Part shown: piece by piece, positions 19,986 through 28,322 of the stretch | Numbering within the stretch: the first letter of the stretch is position 1 | Layout of the letters: every line of letters starts with the position of its first letter | Source of the DNA: Pararhizobium sp. YC-54 | GTDB lineage: Bacteria > Pseudomonadota > Alphaproteobacteria > Rhizobiales > Rhizobiaceae | Assembly (NCBI RefSeq): GCF_025847205.1 | Contig: NZ_JAOYTH010000006.1 | Coordinates: 62,001 to 126,000, forward strand | Reading direction: 5' to 3' | DNA length: 64,000 nucleotides | Notes under the pieces: generated by a model | What the model saw: the letters and a program-made list of their open reading frames with translations, nothing else | What the model was told of the DNA's origin: nothing | The model's database searches: none | Program-made: the position numbers and the translations under genes

Positions 19986-20792
19986 ATGACGAAGCTTATT
20001 GTGTTTACGGACCTGCATATGGTCCCTGAGGACCAGTCGATCATCGGGATTGATCCTTTCCAGCGGCTTTCCGCCGGTATCGACCATGTCAACCGCTACC
20101 ATGCCGATGCAGACCGGGTGATCATCATGGGCGATCTCACCCACCGCGCCGACCGGCCCTCCTACGAGCGGCTGAAAACCCTGCTGGACCGGCTGATCCC
20201 GCCGCTTGCCATCACCGTCGGCAACCATGACAACCGCGAAACGTTCCTTGGCGTCTTTCCGGATGCCGCACGCGACGAGGATGGCTTCGTCCAGCAGGTC
20301 ATCGACTTTCCGGACTGCCGCGCCGTGATCCTCGACACGCTGTTTGCTCCGCCTTACGACTATCCGCGCAGCCATGCCGGCTTTCTCTGCACCAGGCGTC
20401 TCGCCTGGCTGGACCGGCAACTGGAAACAGCCGGCGACCTGCCGGTGCTGCTGTTCATGCACCACCCGCCGCATGCGACTGGCTTTACCGGCATGGACCT
20501 GATGCGGCTGATCAACGAGGTGGATTTCTACGACGTGGTGAAGCGCCGGGGCAATGTCCTGCATATCTTTGCGGGCCATGTGCACCGGACGATTTCCGGC
20601 TCCAGCCGCGGCATCCCCTTCTCCGTCTTCAAGAGCCCGGTGCATCAGCAGCCCATGCCCTTCGATGCCCCCGATGCCTCGCTCAGCGTCGATGAACCAG
20701 CCGCCTACGGTATCGCCGTCATGACGGACACAGGCATTCTGGTGCATACGGAGGACTATGAGATCGCGGTCCGGGAAGCGACCGTGGCGTGA
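19986..20792 (+). CDS. Calcineurin-like metallophosphodiesterase (CpdA-like)
   Basis: All five metallophosphoesterase motifs are present: FTDLH, GDLTHR, GNHDNR, HHPPH and GHVHR. This set and the 268-aa size match class III cyclic-nucleotide phosphodiesterases (CpdA) and glycerophosphodiesterases (GpdQ). Degradation of cAMP is attractive because a Crp-like gene and a cyclase lie 2 kb upstream, but the sequence alone does not decide between substrates. I use ATG 19986; a TTG three codons earlier is possible. Confidence 0.85.
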   Translation: MTKLIVFTDLHMVPEDQSIIGIDPFQRLSAGIDHVNRYHADADRVIIMGDLTHRADRPSYERLKTLLDRLIPPLAITVGNHDNRETFLGVFPDAARDEDGFVQQVIDFPDCRAVILDTLFAPPYDYPRSHAGFLCTRRLAWLDRQLETAGDLPVLLFMHHPPHATGFTGMDLMRLINEVDFYDVVKRRGNVLHIFAGHVHRTISGSSRGIPFSVFKSPVHQQPMPFDAPDASLSVDEPAAYGIAVMTDTGILVHTEDYEIAVREATVA

Positions 20793-20882
20793 TGGTCTAG
20801 CCCCTCCCCCTTGTGGGCAGGGTTAGATCATGGAAGGCCACAGCCTTCCGCCCCGCGACCATTCCATGCTAGGCTACGTGCC

Positions 20883-21197
20883 ATGACCCTTGCCGTCCCC
20901 ACCGAAGACTTCGACTGCCAGAGCTGCGGCGCATGCTGCAGCTATTCAGAGGATTGGCCGCGTTTTTCGCTGGAAACCGACGAGGAGCTGGACCGCATCC
21001 CCGCGGAGTATGTCTCGGCCGATCTTGGCGGCATGCGGTGCGAGGACAATCGCTGTTCGGCGCTCGACGGCAAGCTCGGCGTCCATGTCGGCTGCAAGAT
21101 CTATGCGGTGCGCCCGATTGTCTGCCGCACCTGCATGCCGGGCGACGACGAATGTCTGATGGCCCGCCACAAGCTGTCGCAGAAAGTCCTGCTCTGA
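20883..21197 (+). CDS. YkgJ-family cysteine cluster protein
   Basis: The 104-aa protein has the CxxCxxCC cluster (CQSCGACC) near its N terminus and further cysteines in VGCKIYAVRPIVCRTC, the hallmark of the YkgJ/UPF0153 group thought to bind zinc or iron. Function is unknown. ATG 20883 is the first start giving the family N terminus. A short CCCCTCCCCCTTGTGGG repeat scrap lies upstream (about 20800-20820). Confidence 0.8.
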   Translation: MTLAVPTEDFDCQSCGACCSYSEDWPRFSLETDEELDRIPAEYVSADLGGMRCEDNRCSALDGKLGVHVGCKIYAVRPIVCRTCMPGDDECLMARHKLSQKVLL

Positions 21198-21290
21198 CGC
21201 CGGATGATCCGGCGCGATTTCGATACCGCCGCATATCATACGGTTTATACCTTACTATTCGGCGAAATATCCGGCCTGATGTTCATTTTC

Positions 21291-21306
21291 CCGGATAGCT
21301 ATCCGG
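21291..21306. promoter_or_regulatory. Perfect 16-bp palindrome upstream of putA
   Basis: CCGGATAGCTATCCGG is its own reverse complement and lies 80 bases before the putA start. A half-match ATATCCGG occurs about 25 bases upstream. Position and symmetry suggest an operator for a dimeric regulator. Confidence 0.5.
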
Positions 21307-21385
21307 AGACCTCTACCCTATTTTGCGCCCATGAATTCCGGGCCACGCCGCGTGTGCCTGACAGCTTCGAAAAGGGACGATTTCG

Positions 21386-24300
21386 ATGAGCCAGCCGCAG
21401 CCACACAAGACTTCCGAAACCGCGCCCTTTGCCGATTTTGCCCCGCCGATCGCAGAGCAGACGATGCTGCGCCAGGCGATCACCGCCGCCTATCGCCGCC
21501 CGGAAACCGAATGCCTGCCGCCGCTGGTCGCCGCTGCCACCTTGCCCGACGATATCCGCGCCCGCGCCAAAACCACGGCCCGCAAGCTGATCTCGGCACT
21601 GCGCGCCAAGCACAAGGGCTCCGGCGTCGAGGGTCTGGTGCATGAATATTCGCTGTCGAGCCAGGAAGGCGTGGCGCTGATGTGCCTTGCCGAAGCGCTG
21701 TTGCGCATTCCCGATACGGCGACCCGCGACGCGCTGATCCGCGACAAGATTGCCGACGGCGACTGGCGCTCGCATATCGGCGGCGGACGCTCCTTGTTCG
21801 TCAATGCGGCCACCTGGGGCCTCGTCGTCACCGGCAAGCTGACCTCCACCGTCAACGACCGCAGCCTGTCGGCAGCGCTGACCCGCCTGATCGCGCGGGC
21901 CGGCGAACCGGTGATCCGCCGGGGCGTCGACATGGCGATGCGGATGATGGGCGAGCAGTTCGTCACCGGCGAAACCATCGACGAGGCGCTGAAGCGCGCG
22001 CGGCCGCTGGAAGCCCGGGGTTTCCGCTATTCCTACGATATGCTGGGCGAAGCGGCGACGACCGCCGCCGACGCCACGCGCTATTATGCCGATTACGAAA
22101 ACGCCATCCATGCCATCGGCAAGGCCTCGGCCGGCCGTGGCATCTATGAAGGCCCCGGCATCTCGATCAAGCTGTCGGCGCTGCATCCGCGCTACGTCCG
22201 TGCGCAGTCGGCCCGCGTCATGGGCGAACTTTTGCCAAAGGTGAAAGCGCTGGCGCTGATCGCCAAGAGCTATGATATCGGCCTCAACATCGACGCCGAG
22301 GAAGCCGACCGTTTGGAGCTTTCGCTGGACCTTCTCGAAGCGCTGCGCCTCGATCCGGCTCTCTCCGGCTGGAACGGCATGGGCTTCGTCGTCCAGGCCT
22401 ATGGCAAGCGCTGCCCGTTCGTTCTCGATTTCATCATCGACCTCGCCCGTCGCGCCAAGCACCGGATGATGGTGCGCCTCGTCAAGGGCGCCTATTGGGA
22501 TGCCGAGATCAAGCGCGCCCAGATCGATGGGCTCGACGGTTTCCCGGTCTATACCCGCAAGATCTACACCGACATTTCCTATATCGCCTGCGCCCGCAAA
22601 CTGCTGGACGCGACCGACGTAATCTTCCCGCAGTTCGCCACCCACAATGCCCAGTCCTTGGCAACGATCTATGAAATGGCCGGTCCTGATTTCAAGGTCG
22701 GCAAATACGAATTCCAGTGCCTGCACGGCATGGGCGAACCGCTTTACGACGAGGTGGTCGGCAAGGCCAATCTCGACCGCCCGGCCCGCATCTATGCGCC
22801 GGTCGGCACGCATGAGACGCTGCTTGCCTATCTCGTCCGCCGCCTGCTTGAAAACGGTGCCAACTCGTCCTTCGTCAACCGCATCGCCGATCCGGCCGTC
22901 TCCATCGACGAACTGATCGCCGATCCTGTCGATACGGTCCGCGCCATGCCGGTGATGGGCGCGCAACATGAGCAGATCAAGCTGCCGGTCGATCTCTATG
23001 CCGGACGCAGCAACTCCGCCGGTCTTGATCTCTCCAACGAGGCCTCGCTGTCGATGCTCTCGGATGCGCTGAAGGCCAGCGCTGCGATCGACTGGACGGC
23101 CGCGCCGCATCTCTGCTCTGAAACGCTGCGCGGCGAAAGCCGCCCGGTTCTCAATCCCGGCGATCACCGCGATGTCGTCGGCTCCGTTGTCGAAACCGCC
23201 GCGGATGACACCCGCCGGGCGGTCGAAATCGCCCTTGCCGAAGGCGCCAAGTGGAGCGCCGTGTCGCCCGCTGAGCGCGCCCAATGCCTGGTGCGCGCCG
23301 CCGACCTGATGCAGGCCCGGATGCCGACGCTGCTCGGCCTGATTGTCCGCGAAGCCGGAAAATCACTGCCGAATGCGATTGCCGAGGTCCGCGAAGCTAT
23401 CGACTTCCTGCGCTACTACGCCGAGCAGGCGACCCGCACACTCGGCCCCGCCCATCAGGCGCTCGGCCCCATCGTCTGCATCAGCCCGTGGAACTTCCCG
23501 CTCGCCATTTTCTGCGGCCAGATTGCCGCAGCCCTGGTCGCCGGCAATCCGGTCCTGGCCAAGCCTGCCGAAGAGACACCGCTGATCGCCGCGGAAGGCG
23601 TGCGCATCCTGCACGAGGCCGGTATTCCCGCCGAGGCGCTGCAACTGCTTCCCGGCGACGGCCGTGTGGGCGCCGCCCTTGTCGGCGCCCAGAACATTGC
23701 CGGCGTGATGTTCACCGGCTCGACCGAGGTCGCCCGGCTGATCCAGGCGCAGCTTGCCGGCCGCCTCTCCGCCTCCGGTCATCCGATCCCGCTGATTGCC
23801 GAAACCGGCGGCCAGAACGCGATGATCGTCGATAGCTCAGCCCTTGCCGAACAGGTCGTCGGCGACGTCATCGCCTCTGCCTTCGACAGTGCCGGCCAGC
23901 GCTGCTCGGCGCTGCGCGTGCTTTGCCTGCAGGATGACGTTGCCGATCGCGTGCTGACGATGCTGAAGGGCGCCCTGCATGAACTGGATATCGGCCGGAC
24001 CGACCGCCTTGCCGTCGACGTTGGTCCGGTCATCACCGCGGAAGCCAAGGGCATCATCGAAAAGCATGTCGAAACGATGCGCGGCATCGGTGCCAAGGTG
24101 GAGCAGATCGCGCTGTCGCCAGCCACGGCGCAAGGCACCTTCGTGCCGCCGACGATCATCGAGCTGAAGCAACTCTCCGACCTGAAGCGCGAAGTCTTTG
24201 GCCCGGTGCTGCACGTGCTGCGCTACGAGCGCGACGATCTCGACCGGCTGATCGACGACATCAACGCCACCGGCTATGGCCTGACCTTCGGCCTGCACAC

Positions 24301-25075
24301 ACGCCTTGACGAGACCATTGCCCATGTCACCTCGCGGGTGAAGGCCGGCAATCTCTACGTCAACCGCAACATCATCGGCGCGGTCGTCGGCGTCCAGCCG
24401 TTTGGCGGGCGCGGCCTGTCCGGCACGGGCCCGAAGGCCGGCGGCCCGCTCTATCTCGGCCGCCTCGTTACCACGCCGCCGGTGCCGCCGCAGCACAGCT
24501 CGGTCCATACCGATCCGGTCTTGCTGGATTTTGCCAAGTGGCTGGACAGCAAGGGCCTGAGAACCCAGGCGCAGGACGCCCGCGAAACCGGTAGCCAGTC
24601 GGCGCTCGGCCTCACCACCGAGCTTGCCGGCCCGGTTGGCGAGCGCAACCTCTATGCGCTGCATCCGCGCGGCCGTATCCTGCTGGTGCCGCAGACTGCC
24701 GATGGTCTCTACCGCCAGCTTGCCGCGGCCTTCGCCACCGGTAACTTAGCCGTCGTCGATACGGCATCCGGCCTCAAGGAAGCATTGGCATCGCTGCCCG
24801 CCACGGTCGCCGCCCGCGTTTCCTTCACCACCGACTGGAGGATGGACGTGCCCTTTGCCGGCGCGCTGATCGAAGGCGAGGCGGACCGTATCCGTACCGT
24901 CAACAAGCAGATCGCCGCCCTGCCCGGCCCGCTCGTTCTCGTCCAGGCAGCATCGACGGCAGAGCTTGCCAAGAATCCCGATGCCTATTGCCTCAACTGG
25001 CTCTTGGAAGAAGTCTCCACCAGCGTCAACACGGCTGCTGCAGGGGGCAATGCGAGCCTGATGTCGATCGGGTAG
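21386..25075 (+). CDS. putA: Bifunctional proline dehydrogenase / pyrroline-5-carboxylate dehydrogenase
   Basis: PutA oxidises proline to glutamate in two steps. The 1229-aa protein carries an FAD-binding proline dehydrogenase barrel (about residues 150-480; YDMLGEAA, SIKLSALHPRY, RLVKGAYWD) and an aldehyde dehydrogenase domain (about 540-990) with ISPWNFPLAIF, the glutamate of AETGGQNAMIV and the catalytic cysteine in DSAGQRCSALRVL. A C-terminal segment of about 200 residues follows, as in long PutA proteins. There is no N-terminal ribbon-helix-helix DNA-binding region, so it is not self-repressing like enterobacterial PutA. No Lrp-type putR lies beside it. AGGGACG precedes the ATG. Confidence 0.96.
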   Translation: MSQPQPHKTSETAPFADFAPPIAEQTMLRQAITAAYRRPETECLPPLVAAATLPDDIRARAKTTARKLISALRAKHKGSGVEGLVHEYSLSSQEGVALMCLAEALLRIPDTATRDALIRDKIADGDWRSHIGGGRSLFVNAATWGLVVTGKLTSTVNDRSLSAALTRLIARAGEPVIRRGVDMAMRMMGEQFVTGETIDEALKRARPLEARGFRYSYDMLGEAATTAADATRYYADYENAIHAIGKASAGRGIYEGPGISIKLSALHPRYVRAQSARVMGELLPKVKALALIAKSYDIGLNIDAEEADRLELSLDLLEALRLDPALSGWNGMGFVVQAYGKRCPFVLDFIIDLARRAKHRMMVRLVKGAYWDAEIKRAQIDGLDGFPVYTRKIYTDISYIACARKLLDATDVIFPQFATHNAQSLATIYEMAGPDFKVGKYEFQCLHGMGEPLYDEVVGKANLDRPARIYAPVGTHETLLAYLVRRLLENGANSSFVNRIADPAVSIDELIADPVDTVRAMPVMGAQHEQIKLPVDLYAGRSNSAGLDLSNEASLSMLSDALKASAAIDWTAAPHLCSETLRGESRPVLNPGDHRDVVGSVVETAADDTRRAVEIALAEGAKWSAVSPAERAQCLVRAADLMQARMPTLLGLIVREAGKSLPNAIAEVREAIDFLRYYAEQATRTLGPAHQALGPIVCISPWNFPLAIFCGQIAAALVAGNPVLAKPAEETPLIAAEGVRILHEAGIPAEALQLLPGDGRVGAALVGAQNIAGVMFTGSTEVARLIQAQLAGRLSASGHPIPLIAETGGQNAMIVDSSALAEQVVGDVIASAFDSAGQRCSALRVLCLQDDVADRVLTMLKGALHELDIGRTDRLAVDVGPVITAEAKGIIEKHVETMRGIGAKVEQIALSPATAQGTFVPPTIIELKQLSDLKREVFGPVLHVLRYERDDLDRLIDDINATGYGLTFGLHTRLDETIAHVTSRVKAGNLYVNRNIIGAVVGVQPFGGRGLSGTGPKAGGPLYLGRLVTTPPVPPQHSSVHTDPVLLDFAKWLDSKGLRTQAQDARETGSQSALGLTTELAGPVGERNLYALHPRGRILLVPQTADGLYRQLAAAFATGNLAVVDTASGLKEALASLPATVAARVSFTTDWRMDVPFAGALIEGEADRIRTVNKQIAALPGPLVLVQAASTAELAKNPDAYCLNWLLEEVSTSVNTAAAGGNASLMSIG

Positions 25076-25103
25076 GACCGGTGTAGGGGATGAGGAAAGT
25101 TCA

Positions 25104-25255
25104 CCCCCCTCTGTCACTTCGTGACATCTCCCCCTCAAGGGGGGAGATCATTCTTTTCCCCATGGTCTTACAGCCGTAAAAATCGCCAGCCCGGCGCGCA
25201 CTTGATCTCCCCCCTTGAGGGGGAGATGTCGGCATAGCCGACAGAGGGGGGGGGT
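25104..25255. repeat. Inverted pair of rhizobial intergenic repeat units
   Basis: CCCCCTCTGTC, a variable tip, then GACATCTCCCCCTCAAGG and GGGGAGAT at 25104-25150 recur as the reverse complement at 25204-25255. The tips differ (acttcgt versus ggctatgcc) but keep their own pairing. About 55 bp separate the arms. This is the type of multi-copy palindromic element common in Rhizobiaceae intergenic DNA. Confidence 0.85.
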
Positions 25256-25289
25256 TCCTTGCTCTGAGCTTCCCTGCAATAAACCAGCA

Positions 25290-25874
25290 ATGTTCACGCT
25301 CCAACGCATCGAAACCCACACGCAGGAAATCAAGAAGAGCCGGTTTCTCGCGGTCTGCGGTCCCGTATCCAGCGAGCAGGCGGCTAGGGACTTCATTGCC
25401 GAACAGTCCGACCTGACGGCCAGCCACAATTGCTGGGCCTTCCGCATCGGCCAAACCTATCGCTTCAACGACGATGGCGAACCGAGCGGCACCGCCGGAA
25501 AGCCGATCCTGCAGGCGATCGACGGCCAGGGGCTGGATCATATCGCCGTTGTCGTCATCCGCTGGTTCGGCGGCACGCTGCTAGGCAGCGGTGGCCTGAT
25601 TCGCGCCTATGGCGGCACGGCTGCCATCTGCCTGCGCGCAGCGGAAAAGGTAGAGGTCATCGAGACGGTCGAGGCAGCCGTCGACTGTGAATTCTCCGAC
25701 CTGGCCCTGATCAAGGCCCGGCTCGCCGGGCTGGGCGTGGTGATCAGCGCGGAAACTTTTACGGACACCGGCGCCAGCCTCGCCTTGCAAATCCCCAAGG
25801 ACACAGTTCAGTCCGCCGCCGCCATGATCCTTGATCTCAGCCGCGGCCGGACAGCCCTCGCCTGGGATGATTAA
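25290..25874 (+). CDS. yigZ: YigZ/IMPACT family protein (UPF0029)
   Basis: The 194-aa protein has the N-terminal IMPACT domain: KKSRFLAV near the start, HNCWAFRIG, FNDDGEPSGTAGKPIL and VVIRWFGGTLLGSGGL. Homologues in eukaryotes affect translation control through GCN1; the bacterial role is unclear. ATG 25290 gives the usual N terminus. A weak hairpin with a T run follows at 25891-25914. Confidence 0.88.
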   Translation: MFTLQRIETHTQEIKKSRFLAVCGPVSSEQAARDFIAEQSDLTASHNCWAFRIGQTYRFNDDGEPSGTAGKPILQAIDGQGLDHIAVVVIRWFGGTLLGSGGLIRAYGGTAAICLRAAEKVEVIETVEAAVDCEFSDLALIKARLAGLGVVISAETFTDTGASLALQIPKDTVQSAAAMILDLSRGRTALAWDD

Positions 25875-25890
25875 CGCCACATCCATAACA

Positions 25891-25914
25891 TCTTGAAAAC
25901 AAGAATGATTTTTT
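25891..25914 (+). terminator. Weak possible terminator after yigZ
   Basis: TCTTG/CAAGA form a five-pair stem with loop AAAA, and six T residues follow after a short gap. The stem is AT-rich and short, so this is a tentative call. Confidence 0.3.
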
Positions 25915-26053
25915 CTCTTATCGCATCCTCTTGAAAGATTGGATGCTGGCCAGCCTGTCATATTCGGAATAGAAACAGGGGGTAAACGGAGTTTCCCGCT
26001 CGGACGGAGCGGGATTGACGGGGCGGCACGCCCTGTCCGGCGAGGAAACAAAC

Positions 26054-27040
26054 ATGAAAAACAGAACTTTGGGGCGCACCGGCGCCACCATTTCCGAAAT
26101 CGGCTTCGGCGCCTGGCAGATCGGCGGCTCCTGGGGCGACATTTCCGAGGATGACGGCAAGCGCGCGCTGAACGCCGCGCTCGATGCCGGCGTCACCTTC
26201 ATCGACACAGCCGATGTCTATGGCGACGGCCGCTCGGAAAAGATCATCGCCGCAGTGCTGAAGGAACGCGGCGGGGAAAAGCCGTTCGTTGCCACCAAGG
26301 CCGGCCGCCGGCTGAACCCGCATGTCGCCGATGGCTATACCGCCGCCAATATCGAAGCCTTCATCGATCGAAGCCTCGCCAATCTCGGCGTCGAGACGCT
26401 CGACCTCGTGCAGCTCCACTGCCCGCCGACCGAGGTGTTCTACCGGCCGGAGATGTTCGGCGCGCTGGACGATCTCGCCGTCAAGGGCAAGATCCGCAAT
26501 TACGGCGTCTCGGTCTCGAATGTCGAGGAAGCGCTGAAGGCGATCGAATATCCCGGCGTCGCGACCATCCAGATCATCTACAACATCTTCCGCCAGCGCC
26601 CGCACGACCTGTTCTTCGAGCAGGCGCAAAAGAAGAATGTCGGCATCATCGTGCGCGTGCCGCTGGCTTCCGGCCTCCTGTCCGGCAAGATCACCGCTGA
26701 CACAAAGTTTGCCGACGACGACCATCGCAAGTTCAATCGCCACGGCGAATTCTTCGATGTCGGCGAGACTTTTGCCGGCGTACCGCTGGATGTTGCGCTG
26801 GAAGCCGTCGAGCAGGTACGGCCGCTGGTGCCGCAGGGTGTTTCCATGGCGCAATTTGCGCTTGCCTGGATCCTCCAAAGCCCAGCCGTATCCGTCGTCA
26901 TCCCCGGCGCGCGCAACGAAGCGCAGGCGCAGGCGAATGCCGCCGCAAGCGACGTTCCCGCCCTTCCCGAGGAAACACTGGCCGAGCTTGCCGATGTCTA
27001 TGAGCGTTTGATCAAGGCCCACGTTCACCAGAAATGGTAG
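26054..27040 (+). CDS. Aldo/keto reductase
   Basis: The 328-aa protein is an NADPH-dependent oxidoreductase with the AKR barrel: RTGATISEIGFGAWQIGG at the start, the catalytic Asp-Tyr pair in FIDTADVYGDG, Lys in FVATKAGR, and the cofactor end motif SVVIPGARNEAQ. The third-strand histidine appears in LVQLHCP. Substrate unknown. GAGGAAAC precedes ATG 26054. It probably shares a transcript with the DUF1810 gene 61 bp downstream. Confidence 0.88.
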   Translation: MKNRTLGRTGATISEIGFGAWQIGGSWGDISEDDGKRALNAALDAGVTFIDTADVYGDGRSEKIIAAVLKERGGEKPFVATKAGRRLNPHVADGYTAANIEAFIDRSLANLGVETLDLVQLHCPPTEVFYRPEMFGALDDLAVKGKIRNYGVSVSNVEEALKAIEYPGVATIQIIYNIFRQRPHDLFFEQAQKKNVGIIVRVPLASGLLSGKITADTKFADDDHRKFNRHGEFFDVGETFAGVPLDVALEAVEQVRPLVPQGVSMAQFALAWILQSPAVSVVIPGARNEAQAQANAAASDVPALPEETLAELADVYERLIKAHVHQKW

Positions 27041-27101
27041 GATGACGAAGCCGCGCCTGTTGCAGGCGCGGCTAAACCCGCAAGGTTTGGAGGTGCAGCA
27101 C

Positions 27102-27530
27102 ATGAGCGACCCCTACCACCTTTCCCGCTTCGTCGAGGCGCAGGAAGCGGTCTATGAGACCGCCCTTCGCGAGTTGGAACATGGCCGCAAGCAGAGCCAC
27201 TGGATGTGGTTCATCTTCCCGCAGCTCGCCGGTCTCGGCCATTCGCCGATCGCGCTCCAGTTTGGCATTTCCGGATTGGACGAGGCCCACGCTTATCTCG
27301 CCCATCCGCTGCTTGGCGTCCGTCTCGTCAAATGTACCCGCGCGATCAATGCCGTGCGCAATCGCACCGCCCATCAGATATTCGGCTCGCCCGACGATCT
27401 GAAACTGCGCTCGTCGATGACGCTGTTTCGAGAGACTGCGAACGATCCCGAGCCGTTCCGGACGGCGATCGAGCGTTATTTTGGCGGGGAGGCCGACGCC
27501 CGGACGCTGGAAATCCTGGCGAAACGCTGA
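27102..27530 (+). CDS. DUF1810 family protein
   Basis: The 142-aa protein matches the DUF1810 pattern: RFVEAQEAVYETALRELEHG, KQSHWMWFIFPQLAGLG, and MTLFRETA near the C terminus. The fold is helical and the function unknown. A strong GGAGGT lies before ATG 27102; the open frame continues to 27042 without need. Confidence 0.88.
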   Translation: MSDPYHLSRFVEAQEAVYETALRELEHGRKQSHWMWFIFPQLAGLGHSPIALQFGISGLDEAHAYLAHPLLGVRLVKCTRAINAVRNRTAHQIFGSPDDLKLRSSMTLFRETANDPEPFRTAIERYFGGEADARTLEILAKR

Positions 27531-27714
27531 AACCTGCAAGCCTTTCGGTCAGCCGCGCGAGACGATGAAGGGTGCGGCGAACGTAGCGCGAGAACACTTT
27601 CGATTGTGTATGGATGATCGCGCCCGAGAGACTGATCGGCTTTTTCCAGCTATAGCAGCGTTACCGAGGCGCTCAGTCGTCGGGCAGCAACGCAGAAACC
27701 AGCCGGAGATTCGC

Positions 27715-27957
27715 ATGACTTTTGACCCCATCAAGGCGCTCACCAATTATGCAGATGCGGAATGCTCGGTGCAGTTCTGGGTTGCCGGCACGCCGGCATC
27801 GGTCTTCGCGTCGCTGGAAGAGGCTTTGATCTTTGCCCGCGACAACGGTGCCGGCTGGAAGGACGTCGAGATCACCGTGCATCTCGAGCACGAAGATATC
27901 GTCTACGCCACCGGGAAAACACGCACGCTGATCGAGGCATTGCGACGCAAGTCGTAG
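27715..27957 (+). CDS. Hypothetical 80-aa protein
   Basis: The small acidic protein (MTFDPIKALTNYADAEC ... IEALRRKS) has no motif I recognise. GGAG precedes the ATG at good spacing, and the third-position GC content fits neighbouring genes, so it looks real. It has no signal peptide or membrane segment. The 184-bp gap before it carries no other gene. Confidence 0.6.
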   Translation: MTFDPIKALTNYADAECSVQFWVAGTPASVFASLEEALIFARDNGAGWKDVEITVHLEHEDIVYATGKTRTLIEALRRKS

Positions 27958-28047
27958 CCTCGGCGCGCTTGAAGCGCCGAAGGACTGCAGAAAGTCGCCG
28001 TTCACAGAGGAAAACGAGTTTTCTTATAGCTAAGTCATTGAAAGAAA

Positions 28048-28124
28048 TGGCGCACCCGGAACGATTCGAACGTCCGACCCTCAGATTCGTAGTCTGATGC
28101 TCTATCCAGCTGAGCTACGGGTGC
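28048..28124 (-). tRNA. tRNA-Arg (anticodon ACG)
   Basis: Read on the minus strand, GCACCCG pairs with CGGGTGC as the acceptor stem, the D-loop region reads AGCTCAGCTGGATAGAGC, the anticodon loop is CTACGAA (ACG) and the T arm contains GTTCGAATC. CCA is encoded, giving 77 nt. It lies between the hypothetical gene and the sensor kinase. Confidence 0.97.
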
Positions 28125-28322
28125 TTCTCGCTGCGGCGTCAACCGCTTGCGTGGCGATCCTCTAAAACGTCCAACCGGGGAATGCAAGCGAATTTGCGCA
28201 GAAATTTTCTTTTTTGATGAAACTGCCCACGTATATCCTTGAAACTGTGGATGGATTTCAGCCGCAAAGCCTTTCCACAGCGCCGTTTCACCCGCCTTGG
28301 CGCGGATTTTAAAAATATGCTG

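Noticed and set aside
21299..23284. A 661-codon minus-strand frame opposite putA
   Set aside because: It is the antisense of the conserved proline dehydrogenase domain and is an effect of high GC.
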